NCBI RefSeq assembly: GCF_007785775.2
Contig: NZ_VNIK02000001.1
Location: 1 to 64,000 of the forward strand
DNA: 64,000 nt
Direction: 5' to 3'
DNA from: Flagellimonas hadalis
GTDB lineage: Bacteria > Bacteroidota > Bacteroidia > Flavobacteriales > Flavobacteriaceae
The position numbers and the translations under genes were made by a program. Position 1 is the stretch's first letter; each line of letters starts with the position of its first letter. Of the stretch, positions 26,579 through 35,758 are shown one piece after another. Below the pieces are notes generated by a model. The model was not told where the DNA came from, ran no database searches, and was given only the letters and a program-made list of their open reading frames with translations.

Positions 26579-27151
26579 ATGGGGAATACACAAAGAAAAG
26601 ATATCGACACGATCCTAGAAGGTTTTAGAAAGAATGATGAAACCATTCTGGAAGAAGTTTACCAAAGTGTTTTCCCTCAGGTCAGGGTCCACATCTTCAA
26701 GAACAGTGGGGACGAGGCCCAGGCAAAGGATATATATCAGGAGGCGTTCATTGCTTGTTGGCAAAATGTAAAGGACCACAAGTTTGACGGGACAGGAAGC
26801 TTGGAAGCGTACCTCTTCACCATCGCCAAGAACAAATGGACAGACCATCTGAGATCCGCCCGGTTCAAGAAAACGGTCCATCAAGATGTAATATCATTGA
26901 TTGGTCAGGAAGAGGACAAAGACGAAGACCAAGACAATGAGGTGCAAAATGAACAGGAGGCCATGAAACGAGCCCTCCATCAATTGGGAAATGGATGCAA
27001 AAACCTATTGACCCTCTTCTATTTTGAACGTAAGAACATGGAAGAGATAGCCGAAAAAATCGGTATTGGAGCGGCATCCGCCCGAAACAAAAAATACCGG
27101 TGCATGGAACAATTGCGTGCATTGGCCCAACACATCAAGAACAATGGATAA
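26579..27151 (+). CDS. ECF-family sigma factor (CHAT operon)
   Basis: A 190-residue ECF sigma factor. Region 2 is seen as DEAQAKDIYQEAFIACWQNV (about 40-60) and region 2.4 as LFTIAKNKWTDHLR. An acidic linker (EEDKDEDQDNEVQNEQ) leads to region 4, NMEEIAEKIGIGAASARNKKYR (about 153-175). Its last 8 bp overlap the start of the membrane TPR gene, which is the position of an anti-sigma factor. With the TPR-CHAT gene 6 bp further on, the three form one operon. Its promoter targets are unknown; the two lipoproteins upstream are candidates. Confidence 0.9.
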   Translation: MGNTQRKDIDTILEGFRKNDETILEEVYQSVFPQVRVHIFKNSGDEAQAKDIYQEAFIACWQNVKDHKFDGTGSLEAYLFTIAKNKWTDHLRSARFKKTVHQDVISLIGQEEDKDEDQDNEVQNEQEAMKRALHQLGNGCKNLLTLFYFERKNMEEIAEKIGIGAASARNKKYRCMEQLRALAQHIKNNG

Positions 27152-27884
27152 GGAACCTACATACTGGACCCTTGAAGAGCAGGACCTTTTTGAAAGGTAC
27201 CTTCTTGATGGGATGGATGCCCAAGAGAGGACAGATTTTGAGTCCCAATTGCAATCCGATTCCAACTTGAATACCAAGTTTTTGGAATTCAAGGGACTGT
27301 TCCGAACCATTGAGGAAGAAGGTCTGCGTTCCAAGTTGAATCATTTTCACAAGCAACTGGAAGACGATGCCCAAGTCAGATCCCTTCATACGATGTCCTA
27401 CCGATTCTTTTTCCGGATTGCGGCCGCCATTGCACTTTTGATCGCTCTTGGAGGTATTTGGTATTTCTATATTCCCAATGCCAATGAAAGGCTGTTCAAT
27501 ACCTATTTCACCCCAGACCCTGGTTTGCCTACGGTAATGGGCAATAGTGATAATTATGATTTTTATGAGGCCATGGTCGACTATAAACAGGGAAACTATA
27601 AAACTGCGTTACAAAAGTGGGAAAATCTGTTGCCGCAAAAAAGCGACAACGATACCATCAACTATTTTTTGGGCGCGGCCTATTTGGCCAATGATGAACC
27701 CAGCAAGGCAATTCCCTATTTTGATTGTGTGCTCGGTAGTGCCCAGCCTTCATTCCAAAGTGAAGCTGCATATTACAAAGGCTTGGCACATTTGAAGAAC
27801 AATGAGGTGGAGGAAGCCCTCAAAAGTTTGGAGCAAACTTCGGATGAAAAGGGCCGGGAATTGGCCAAAAAACTCAAGGATTGA
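27144..27884 (+). CDS. Membrane TPR protein, probable anti-sigma factor
   Basis: A 246-residue protein starting at ATG 27144, overlapping the sigma stop codon. The cytoplasmic N-terminal part (about 1-85, YWTLEEQDLFERYLLDGMDAQ) looks like a sigma-binding domain of anti-sigma factors. One membrane helix follows (about 87-110, FFRIAAAIALLIALGGIWYFYI). A periplasmic domain with TPR-like repeats completes it (about 135-240, DYKQGNYKTALQKWENLLP; YFLGAAYLANDEPSKAIPYF). No zinc-binding HxxxCxxC motif is present. The layout suits a protein that holds the sigma factor and could be cut or displaced by the CHAT protein encoded next to it; that step is inference. Confidence 0.82.
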   Translation: MDKEPTYWTLEEQDLFERYLLDGMDAQERTDFESQLQSDSNLNTKFLEFKGLFRTIEEEGLRSKLNHFHKQLEDDAQVRSLHTMSYRFFFRIAAAIALLIALGGIWYFYIPNANERLFNTYFTPDPGLPTVMGNSDNYDFYEAMVDYKQGNYKTALQKWENLLPQKSDNDTINYFLGAAYLANDEPSKAIPYFDCVLGSAQPSFQSEAAYYKGLAHLKNNEVEEALKSLEQTSDEKGRELAKKLKD

Positions 27885-27890
27885 TCGGAT

Positions 27891-30800
27891 ATGGACAAGG
27901 GTTTTGCATATTTCCTTCTGGGACTTGCCTTTTTGTTGCAGACAGCCATGCATTCCCAACAAAAACATCCCATACTAAAAACGCTGGATAGTCTTATCGC
28001 TGCGGATGCCTTTGGGCATGCTCAAGAAATCATTCAAGCTGAAGTAAGCGGGAAAACAAAATATTCTTCCCTGAACTTGGGCCGATTGGTCTATCCCCTT
28101 GCAAAATCAGAATTTTTACAGGACAATGGTACCCATTTTCCAATGGCACAAGAGCTGCTGAAGGATGTTCAGTCCAAAAACCAAGCAGATTCCGTTCAAT
28201 ATGAGGCGCTGTTGGGCCTGGGGCTTGCCCATGTGGACCAAGGCAGTGTTCTTCAGGCCAATGTGTATATGGCTCGTGCCAATACTTTGGCGAACACCTT
28301 GCAGGATGTCCAGCGTAAGGTGGCCTCGGAGTTTTATTTGGGGGAAATAGGGCTCAAACTGGGGGATATCGACCAATTGATGGCCCGCACGGATAAAGCA
28401 CTTCGCTTGATGGAGGCCCATCCAAAAACAAGGTTTCCCTTGGCACCACGGATACTGAATTACAAGGCTTCACTGATGCACTTTATATCCAAGCCGGACA
28501 GTGCCGACTATTATTTTGACAAAGCCATCCGGTCAATTGATACCATGGACAAGGATGCCGAGCAGTTGTACTATCTTCCCGGTACCATTTATGGTAACTG
28601 GACGATGGTGAAACAGAGCGCTGGGGACTATGGCACGGCCATGGAACTTACTTCAAAGAGTATTTCAAGTTTCAACACCTTTTTGCAACATACGCACAAC
28701 CATCCTTTGACGGAAAAGGTTCATGGCAATCTGTCCATCGCCTACAGAAACCTGGGCAGCCTCTACAATGATTTTGGCGACAAGGACAAGGCTGTACAGG
28801 TGGCCTCCTTGGGATATAAACATGCCAAAAGATATTTTCTTCCCAACACGGTGCAATATTTCAGTGCCGTACTGATGATGGCCGAGGCCCATCTTTATGC
28901 AGAGAACCAACAAAAGGCCAGAACCTACCTAAAAGAAGCCGAGGCATCCCTGATCTCAATCCCCGGAACCAATTGGTCCTATGCTGCCAATTTATATTTT
29001 GCTTGGGCAGACCTTGAAAAAAAAGAGGAAAACTTTTCGAAAGCCATCACCAATTATCAAAAAACCCTTGAAGCCTACACCAATAGCAGTGCCGATGAAT
29101 TCAGCCAAAACATCATTTTTGCAAGGTCCAATTTGGCCCAGGTCTACGCAGAGAACCAACAGTTTAAAGAGGCTTTGGACCTTATCGACAACACCTACTC
29201 CAAAGTGGCTGAAGCCTACGGTGCACATAGCTACTTGGCCAAAATGATGCAGCTCAGCAAAATCAAGATCTACTTTCTAAAAAGTGATTTTGAAAGTGCC
29301 ATCCAACTGTGCCGGCAACTATTGGAGGGATATGGTGGCACCGCCGATGTGGAAAACCGACCTTATCTCTGGAGCGAACAGGCTGAAATACTCATGTATC
29401 TGGCCAAATCCAAATTGAGGTCTTTGCCCCATTCCCCAAAAAATCTTATTGAAATTGCGCAGATCATCGATAAGGCCACGGCACTGGTTGAAAAGCGAAA
29501 ATCGCTGGTCACCTCCCAAGAAGGGGTAAGCAACCTTATTGCCAACAATAGGGAAGTCTTCAATGTGGCCAAAAAGGTGTATGTGGAACTTTACCGACAA
29601 ACCAATGATGAAGCCTATCTTGAAAAGGTCATGGCCTTACATGAATCCTCCATTTACAACCGTATTCGGGCTCGTTTGAACCTAACCGCCGATGCTTTGG
29701 CACCCATCGACATTAGGGAGCAGGAAAACTCGCTGCGCAATCAAATAAATGGTTTTTTTGATCTTGAAGGCAACGAAACACAGTTCAATGTAGCGGAATG
29801 GGATTCGCTCAATAGGTCATGGCAGGACCATTTGGGGTTCCTTCAAAAAGAGCACCCCCATTATTACAAGATGAGATACGCCTCCATTGTGGAACCGCTT
29901 AAAAACCTGGAACAACATATTCCGACCAATACCACCTTGGTCCGATATTTTTCCGATGGTGACAACAACTACGTCTATGTTTACCAAAACGGCAGGACCA
30001 ACTTGATAAAGTTGGACCCCATAAAGGATCTCTGCATATCATCCATATCAGATTACAGCGTTCCAGAGGATGAACTTTTTGATTGCCTGCACCAACTCTA
30101 CCAAATCGTTTGGGAGCCGATTGAAGGTCTCGTAAAAACAGAAAATGTCATCATTTTTCCGGATGGGGAGCTGTTTAACCTGAGCTTTGAATTGCTCACC
30201 CCAAAAAGGATAGGGTCTTATGGGGAATTGGCCACACAAAGCCTACTGGCCAAATACAATATATCCTATAACTACAGCCTGTTCATGCTTGGCAAGAAAC
30301 AAGGTATTGTGGGGTTTAAAAAGGATTTTATTGCCTTTGCCCCCGAGTTTGATCAAGAAATGAAGACCAATTACCAAATGGCGATCTCCGATTCGTTGTT
30401 TTTGGACAAGGCCTATCTGACCCTATTGCCGCAACCGTTCAGTACAGAGCTGGTAAAGAAATTCAGTCGAAAATTCGATGGCCGTTCATTTCTGAACGAA
30501 AAGGCCTCCAAACCCTTGTTTACCCAAAATGCCAAGGAACATAAGATCATACATATTGGTACCCATGCCGAATCCAACAATGTAAGCCCCGAACTTTCGC
30601 GATTGGTGTTTGCCAAGAATGTTGCGGATTCTTTGGATATCAATGATAATTCCCTGTACACCTATGAGATCTATAACCAAAACCTCAGTTCACACTTGGC
30701 CATACTGACGGCCTGTGAAACGGGAAAACCGACCTATCAACCGGGGGAGGGGATGATCTCATTGGCACATGCCTTTAATTATGCGGGCAGTGAAAGTGTT

Positions 30801-31106
30801 TTGACCAGTCTTTGGCAGATCGATGAAAAATCCAGCAACAAAATATTGGAGCGTTTTTATGGTCACCTTTCTGAAGGAAAACCAAAACATGTGGCCCTTC
30901 GCTTGGCCAAATTGGATTACTTGGCCCATGGGGAAGGACGTATCCTACATCCACAATACTGGGCCGGATTGGTATTGATGGGCGATACCTCCCCGGTAGA
31001 ATTCTCCCGACCCGGTTTTTGGTCTCTATGGGTCGTGGCTGCCTTAATCGTGCTGATTGTGGTCATGGTCTTCTTAAAAAAGAAAAGCTCCCATAAAGGG
31101 AGCTGA
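27891..31106 (+). CDS. TPR-CHAT caspase-like protease with C-terminal membrane helix
   Basis: A 1071-residue protein with a signal peptide-like start (FLLGLAFLLQTAMHSQQ). A long TPR array (about 40-600; ANVYMARANTLANTLQDVQ, KAITNYQKTLEAYTNSSADE) is followed by a CHAT domain (about 690-1035). The caspase-type dyad is complete: His in KIIHIGTHAES (about 888) and Cys in LAILTACETGKP (about 942). A C-terminal membrane helix (about 1043-1065, WVVAALIVLIVVMVF) ends in a basic tail. The exported N-terminus and the single C-terminal helix place the protease in the periplasm. It follows the sigma and TPR anti-sigma-like genes by 6 bp. Confidence 0.9.
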   Translation: MDKGFAYFLLGLAFLLQTAMHSQQKHPILKTLDSLIAADAFGHAQEIIQAEVSGKTKYSSLNLGRLVYPLAKSEFLQDNGTHFPMAQELLKDVQSKNQADSVQYEALLGLGLAHVDQGSVLQANVYMARANTLANTLQDVQRKVASEFYLGEIGLKLGDIDQLMARTDKALRLMEAHPKTRFPLAPRILNYKASLMHFISKPDSADYYFDKAIRSIDTMDKDAEQLYYLPGTIYGNWTMVKQSAGDYGTAMELTSKSISSFNTFLQHTHNHPLTEKVHGNLSIAYRNLGSLYNDFGDKDKAVQVASLGYKHAKRYFLPNTVQYFSAVLMMAEAHLYAENQQKARTYLKEAEASLISIPGTNWSYAANLYFAWADLEKKEENFSKAITNYQKTLEAYTNSSADEFSQNIIFARSNLAQVYAENQQFKEALDLIDNTYSKVAEAYGAHSYLAKMMQLSKIKIYFLKSDFESAIQLCRQLLEGYGGTADVENRPYLWSEQAEILMYLAKSKLRSLPHSPKNLIEIAQIIDKATALVEKRKSLVTSQEGVSNLIANNREVFNVAKKVYVELYRQTNDEAYLEKVMALHESSIYNRIRARLNLTADALAPIDIREQENSLRNQINGFFDLEGNETQFNVAEWDSLNRSWQDHLGFLQKEHPHYYKMRYASIVEPLKNLEQHIPTNTTLVRYFSDGDNNYVYVYQNGRTNLIKLDPIKDLCISSISDYSVPEDELFDCLHQLYQIVWEPIEGLVKTENVIIFPDGELFNLSFELLTPKRIGSYGELATQSLLAKYNISYNYSLFMLGKKQGIVGFKKDFIAFAPEFDQEMKTNYQMAISDSLFLDKAYLTLLPQPFSTELVKKFSRKFDGRSFLNEKASKPLFTQNAKEHKIIHIGTHAESNNVSPELSRLVFAKNVADSLDINDNSLYTYEIYNQNLSSHLAILTACETGKPTYQPGEGMISLAHAFNYAGSESVLTSLWQIDEKSSNKILERFYGHLSEGKPKHVALRLAKLDYLAHGEGRILHPQYWAGLVLMGDTSPVEFSRPGFWSLWVVAALIVLIVVMVFLKKKSSHKGS
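31075..31104 (-). terminator. Minus-strand terminator inside the 3' end of the CHAT gene
   Basis: The stem AGCTCCC / GGGAGCT (31086..31092 with 31098..31104) is followed, on the minus strand, by a T-rich run. It suits termination of the decayed minus-strand gene ending at 31146. On the plus strand no T run follows, so it would not serve the CHAT gene. Confidence 0.55.
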
Positions 31107-31145
31107 TCCAAAACCCAACTAACTACTGAACATCAGTTTCTTCCT

Positions 31146-31631
31146 TTATCCTTGATTGTTGGGAACATTGGGATTGTTGTCATCTGGGTCCTCGTTGGCA
31201 GGAACCCCATCGTTGTCATTGTCCACAAAAGTGCCATCCCTTCCCACAAACAACTGGAAATTTATGGGTAGAAAAGTATCCATTTCCTGGGTATGATATT
31301 CGTTGCTCGGAGCGGAGGTGACCGATATGGCAGAGAACGTGCCCCCAGCAAGATAGGTGGACCTTACCCACACTTGGGCGGCCGCAGTAGGTGCGCCTCA
31401 AACTGTGAAGGGATGCCCTCAAATGAATTGTTTGCTGAGATCCTGCACAGCACATCAGGGGAACCATTAAAACCATAATGCGCAAATACGGCATTGATCT
31501 CATTGGCGATAATGGCTGTTGCCGAAACCTGTCCATTCAATTGTGTGTTGGGAATCCATCGGAAAACCACTGCGTCATCATTTCGGACCAAGCAATATCG
31601 TATGTGGTCGGTCGGCGGTATTCCTTCTTGA
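31146..31631 (-). pseudogene. Decayed gene for an exported protein, 5' end lost
   Basis: Two minus-strand frames join into one protein end. The upstream part reads DAVVFRWIPNTQLNGQ and SATAIIANEINAVFAHYGF. The downstream part reads AQVWVRSTYLAGGTFSAISV, then PINFQLFVGRDGTF. It ends with a calcium-loop-like tail, VDNDNDGVPANEDPDDNN. The frame change lies at about 31370..31400. No signal peptide or start remains; the 76-nt structured repeat begins just where coding sense is lost (31632). The family is not identified. It is followed by a minus-strand terminator. Confidence 0.65.
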
Positions 31632-31707
31632 GCGTGTCCCTCTGGGCAACGGGCTTTCCGTTGCAAGGCCTACCTGGGGGAGGGCTTTTCACTGCAATCC
31701 CTCACGC
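31632..31707. repeat. 76-nt structured dispersed repeat, copy X
   Basis: Closed by GCGTG at 31632 and CACGC at 31703..31707, which pair. Inside are two similar blocks, GGGCTTTCCGTTGCAAGGCC and GGGCTTTTCACTGCAATCCC. Copy Y at 50132..50207 has the same length, orientation and ends. Comparable elements are, to my recollection, common in Flavobacteriia genomes, but no function is known to me. Here it separates two decayed genes. Confidence 0.7.
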
Positions 31708-31765
31708 GGGGGGAGTATTATGAAAGCCGACTCAGTATATGGAAGTGGTAATCCATCGCTATCGG

Positions 31766-32429
31766 CTATGCATCCCTCAGGGTTTGGGCAGGGTTCACCA
31801 GTAGGGCACGTACAGATTGCAAGCTTATGGACAATAATGCGACGGCCAAAACAAGCACGAATGGAATGAAGAACATCCATACCGTTATGTACAATATTGG
31901 TAGGTCTCAAGCCAATATTGGGCGGCGAAATAAACCATGGGAATCGCTATGATACCTGCGATCCCGACCAAGGAGAGCAGGTTTTTTGGGATAAGCAAAA
32001 GTGTTTGCAGATCGCTCGCTCCCAATACCTTTCTGATCCCGATCTCCTTTAATTTTTGCAATGCCATTTGCGAACCCATCCCGAACAAATCGATGGCGGC
32101 AATGAAGTTGGCTAGGATTGAGAACAGCATGCAGATAGTCCCAATTTTAATATCCGCCTGATACTGTTTGTTGAAATACTAATCGAGGAAAAAATAATTG
32201 AAGGGATCTTTTGGGAAAAAACGTTGGAACTTTGACTCTATAGTTGCCAATGTGCCCTTGACATCCCTTGTCCCGACATTTATCGTAATGTAATTGGCCA
32301 AGTATCGATCCTCGTACAATAGCATCATATTGGCAATGCCAGATCGAAGGGATTGTTGGTGATGATCCTTGATCACGCCAATTACTTCGACTGTTTGTTC
32401 TACAGGGCCATATTTGAACGAGCCTGATG
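31766..32429 (-). pseudogene. Truncated FtsX/MacB-type ABC transporter permease
   Basis: Only the C-terminal third of a Bacteroidota permease of about 800 residues remains. The segment IGVIKDHHQQSLRSGI ... ATIESKFQRFFPKDPFNYFFLD is cut by an in-frame TAG at 32179 where family members usually have Gln. The same frame then continues as QYQADIKIGTI and LKEIGIRKVLGASDLQTLLL to about 31888. A frameshift leads to the final helix, TVWMFFIPFVLVLAVALLS, and VNPAQTLRDA, ending at 31766. The 5' break at about 32430 coincides with dispersed repeat copy 3. Confidence 0.85.
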
Positions 32430-32512
32430 GTTGAGACCACTAAAAACGGAAATTTGAGCCAACCAATATCTGGTTCTAGTGGTTTATAAGTCAGTTTATT
32501 GTGTTAGTTTCG
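32430..32512 (-). repeat. Dispersed repeat, copy 3 (minus orientation)
   Basis: The reverse complement resembles positions 84..170 of copy 1, with CCGTTTTTAGTGG fully shared and the flanks partly shared. It abuts the truncation point of the permease pseudogene, as expected for the end of a mobile element or a rearrangement joint. Confidence 0.4.
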
Positions 32513-32993
32513 AGGCTGCTCAAATTTATCCGGTGAAGTGATATACTATGTCGGGCGTTTCCATGCTTGGTACTAAAATTTAGGTTTTTGACAAACTATA
32601 GCTGAATGAGGAAAGGGACAGTTCAGCTTAATGTAAGAATTGCCGATTGGGTTTTGTTTTCACTTCCTGATGGCCTATGGATTTTCTCTTATGTTGGCTT
32701 GATACTCCCTATAAGGAAGAATTCAATTTTAAGAAACAACATAATTTGACTTGTAGTGATTCCAATTCTGGTTGTGTGTCCGGAAATTGGTCAGTGCTTC
32801 TATAGATACCCCAACATCCAACTATATTTATTTAATATTGGAATCTTTGTTCAGGCCTTAATATGTGTACGAGCACATTTTTTGTGGTTTTGCTTTTATC
32901 TTGGATAAAAAATATGTAAGTTCGTTGAAGTTGAAGCAAAAATCAGCATAAAAGATTCAATAAAAATCAGATTGTCAATAGTATAGAACGTAG
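32513..32993. other. Long upstream region of the nucleotidyltransferase gene
   Basis: 480 bp with no gene seen. It contains the LacI-type palindrome at 32863..32878, 115 bp before the next start codon. A/T-rich text follows the palindrome. No clear TAnnTTTG promoter element was found. Confidence 0.5.
32863..32878. promoter_or_regulatory. Probable LacI-family operator O1
   Basis: ATGTGTACGAGCACAT is a 16-bp palindrome with a central CG. Its right half plus the following TTTTTT is identical to the right half of the operator at 48410..48425, next to the lacI gene. This predicts control of the nucleotidyltransferase-GH31 operon by that regulator. Confidence 0.65.
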
Positions 32994-33935
32994 ATGCAAA
33001 AAACAGCAAAACCTACACTAGTGGTGTTGGCCGCAGGCATGGGAAGTCGTTATGGGGGTCTTAAACAAATAGATTCTTTTAGCCCTCAAGGCGACACCTT
33101 GATCGACTTTTCAATTTATGATGCATTGCAGGCCGGTTTCGGAAAATTCGTGTTCATTATCAGAAAAAGTTTTGAGCGTGAGTTCAAGGAGATTTTCGAC
33201 CGAAAATTGGAAGGAAGGGCCGAGGTGGTTTATGTATATCAGGAAATTGAAAATGTGCCGGAAAAGTATTTCAATTTGGAAAGGGTAAAACCCTGGGGGA
33301 CCGGCCATGCCCTTTTGATGGCCAAAGATGTGATTGATGGGAATTTTGCCATTATCAATGCGGATGATTTCTATGGCAAAGAGGCCTTCCATGTGATGGC
33401 CGAGGCCTTAAGGGGAACGGATAGGGAATCCTATAACTTTTATACGATGTCCTATCTCTTGAAAAATACCATATCCGACCATGGCTTTGTTTCCAGGGGC
33501 GAATGCCAAGTGGATGAAAACGGATATTTGACCGATATTGTGGAAAGGACCCACATTGAAAAAAGAAACGGTGAACTGATGCGGAAGGATGATGACGGAA
33601 ACTTTCTTCCCATTGATGAAAACACGGTGGTCTCCATGAATTTTTTTGGATTTACCCCCAAATGTTTTGGATATGGGGAAGCCTTGTTCCTCAAATTCCT
33701 GGAGGAGAACCATGAAAATTTGAAGGCTGAATTCTACATCCCTTTGATCGTAAACGAGATGTTGAAAGAGAATATGGCCATCGTTAAGGTTCTACAATCC
33801 GATGCCAAGTGGTTTGGTGTGACCTATAGAGAGGACAAAGAAATAGTGCAAAAGGCCATCGATGCCTTAAAGAAAAAAAACAGGTATCCAACGGACCTGT
33901 GGCAAATACCAAAAAATCAATTGAACAACGAATGA
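32994..33935 (+). CDS. Sugar-1-phosphate nucleotidyltransferase
   Basis: A 313-residue NTP_transferase family protein. The nucleotide-binding signature is VVLAAGMGSRYGGLKQ (about residues 9-24). Further marks are GTGHALLMAKDV (about 101-112), AIINADDFYG (about 118-127, metal-binding Asp pair) and VSMNFFGFTP. It would join a sugar 1-phosphate to a nucleotide, most simply UTP. A galactokinase-like GHMP kinase in the same inferred regulon (47168..48253) would supply the sugar 1-phosphate. Together they suggest salvage of a hexose or N-acetylhexosamine. It overlaps the GH31 start by 4 bp (ATGA), so the two are co-translated. Confidence 0.85.
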   Translation: MQKTAKPTLVVLAAGMGSRYGGLKQIDSFSPQGDTLIDFSIYDALQAGFGKFVFIIRKSFEREFKEIFDRKLEGRAEVVYVYQEIENVPEKYFNLERVKPWGTGHALLMAKDVIDGNFAIINADDFYGKEAFHVMAEALRGTDRESYNFYTMSYLLKNTISDHGFVSRGECQVDENGYLTDIVERTHIEKRNGELMRKDDDGNFLPIDENTVVSMNFFGFTPKCFGYGEALFLKFLEENHENLKAEFYIPLIVNEMLKENMAIVKVLQSDAKWFGVTYREDKEIVQKAIDALKKKNRYPTDLWQIPKNQLNNE

Positions 33936-35551
33936 AATCGACCGCAATTACCTTTGGACTGCTTATATGGAGTACGGTTGGCTTATTTTCCCAGAATGCC
34001 GACACGCTTGACATAGACATCGCCAAAGGGGAATATTGGTGGGGAGGTCTGAGCACTGAAGGCCACAACACACCTTATGATAGCCATTCAAAAGTGACCC
34101 ATGATCTGTGGGCCAACAACGAAGGCAACCAGGCCCAGCCCCTTTTGCTCTCGAATAAGGGCAGATATGTTTGGAGCGAGGGTCCTATCCAATATGCCTT
34201 CGATAATGGCCACTTGCAGGTGACTTCCAAAAGTGATAAGATCATCTTTGGCGAAGCCGGTAAAAATTTACGTGATGCCTACCAATATGCGGTAAAACAT
34301 TTCTTTCCGCCCAATGGTGAAATTCCGGAGGAAAAACTGTTTACCCATCCCCAATACAATACATGGATAGAATTGATTTACAACCAAAATGAGGAGGATA
34401 TTCTCAAATATGCACAAGGCATCATAGACAATGGTTACCCTCCAGGGGTTTTGATGATCGATGATAACTGGCAGGAAAATTATGGGGTTTGGGAATTTTC
34501 CCCCCGAAGGTTCAAAGACCCCAAGGCCATGATCAAAAAACTCCACGATATGGGGTTCCAGGTCATGCTTTGGGTCTGTCCATTCATCAGTCCGGATTCG
34601 GAGGTTTTCCGGTATTTGGCCAAGGAGGGCATGTTATTGCTCGATCCCCAAAAAACGCAGGACGTGCTTTGGGCAAACACCCAGGAGAAAGCGGCCATTG
34701 TGCGCTGGTGGAACGGGGCCAGTGCCTGTTTGGACCTGAGCAATCCGAAAGCGAAGAAATGGTTCAAGGAACAACTGGACCATTTGGTGGACGAGTATGG
34801 TGTTGACGGGTTCAAATTTGATGCCGGCGATGCCCATTTTTATGATAATGGGGTCATATCCTATGAAGAAGTCCTGCCAAACGAGCATACTGCGCTGTTT
34901 GCCGAGATCGGTCTGGACTATCCCCTCAATGAATATCGCGCCTCTTGGAAAATGGCAGGGTTGCCCTTGGCCCAACGCTTGCGGGACAAAGGGCACAATT
35001 GGACGGACTTGCAAAAGCTGATACCAGATCAGATGGGCCAAAGTTTGATGGGATATGCCTATACCTGCCCGGATATGATCGGTGGGGGCGAGTACGGCAC
35101 GTTTATCAACCTTACGTCCATTGATGAGGAATTGGTCGTGCGATCCGCCCAGGTCCATGCCTTGATGCCCATGATGCAATTTTCGGTAGCTCCTTGGCGC
35201 GTGCTCTCCAAGGAAAATGCAACATACTGCTTGGAGGCGGCAAAATTGCACGCTGAAATGGGACCTTATTTTCTTGAATTGGCCAAACAGGCCTCAAAAA
35301 CCGGGGAACCCATTGTAAAGCCCATGGCCTTGGCCTACCCAGACCATGGATATGAAATGATAAAGGACCAATTTGTCCTTGGCGATGACATCATCGTTGC
35401 GCCTGTAGTGACAAAAGGTGCTTACAAACGAAAAGTAGTCTTGCCGAAAGGAAAGTGGAAAGACGATACCGGTAAAATTGTCAGTGGGAACAAAACCATA
35501 GAAGTTGATGCTCCGTTGGGTAGACTTCCATTTTACACCAAAGTGGATTGA
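33932..35551 (+). CDS. GH31 family alpha-glycosidase, exported
   Basis: About 539 residues from ATG 33932 with a signal peptide (FGLLIWSTVGLFSQN). Members of the GH31 family cleave alpha-linked glucose, galactose, xylose, sulfoquinovose or GalNAc with retention. Family marks are VLMIDDNWQENYGVWEF (about 172-188), MGFQVMLWVCPFISPDS (about 207-223), the nucleophile motif DGFKFDAGDAHFY (Asp at about 296) and the late DDIIVAPVV. The KFDAGD form differs from the WxDMNE of alpha-glucosidases, so a subgroup with another specificity is likely. Given the GH109 gene nearby, alpha-GalNAc or alpha-galactose are reasonable guesses. Confidence 0.87.
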   Translation: MKSTAITFGLLIWSTVGLFSQNADTLDIDIAKGEYWWGGLSTEGHNTPYDSHSKVTHDLWANNEGNQAQPLLLSNKGRYVWSEGPIQYAFDNGHLQVTSKSDKIIFGEAGKNLRDAYQYAVKHFFPPNGEIPEEKLFTHPQYNTWIELIYNQNEEDILKYAQGIIDNGYPPGVLMIDDNWQENYGVWEFSPRRFKDPKAMIKKLHDMGFQVMLWVCPFISPDSEVFRYLAKEGMLLLDPQKTQDVLWANTQEKAAIVRWWNGASACLDLSNPKAKKWFKEQLDHLVDEYGVDGFKFDAGDAHFYDNGVISYEEVLPNEHTALFAEIGLDYPLNEYRASWKMAGLPLAQRLRDKGHNWTDLQKLIPDQMGQSLMGYAYTCPDMIGGGEYGTFINLTSIDEELVVRSAQVHALMPMMQFSVAPWRVLSKENATYCLEAAKLHAEMGPYFLELAKQASKTGEPIVKPMALAYPDHGYEMIKDQFVLGDDIIVAPVVTKGAYKRKVVLPKGKWKDDTGKIVSGNKTIEVDAPLGRLPFYTKVD

Positions 35552-35701
35552 ATAAGGTGGAGTCCAGATGAAACTCAAAAAGGGTTTCTGTCATATGGAA
35601 AATAACAGTGCCATGCCATCACATTGACTGTAATCATCGAAGGCAACGGCACAATGCGAATATGCAAAGCAGGTTTTGAGTTGTTTAGTTGTTAGTGCAA
35701 A

Positions 35702-35739
35702 AAGGGCCATTGTGATAAAACTTCATCATGATGGCCCTT
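35702..35739. terminator. Bidirectional terminator between convergent operons
   Basis: A 9-bp perfect stem, AAGGGCCAT / ATGGCCCTT (35702..35710 with 35731..35739), has T-rich text on the plus side (CTTCTTCATTT) and A-rich text on the other. It lies between the GH31 gene and the convergent DUF4832 gene. Confidence 0.7.
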
Positions 35740-35758
35740 CTTCATTTAGGGATGGATT

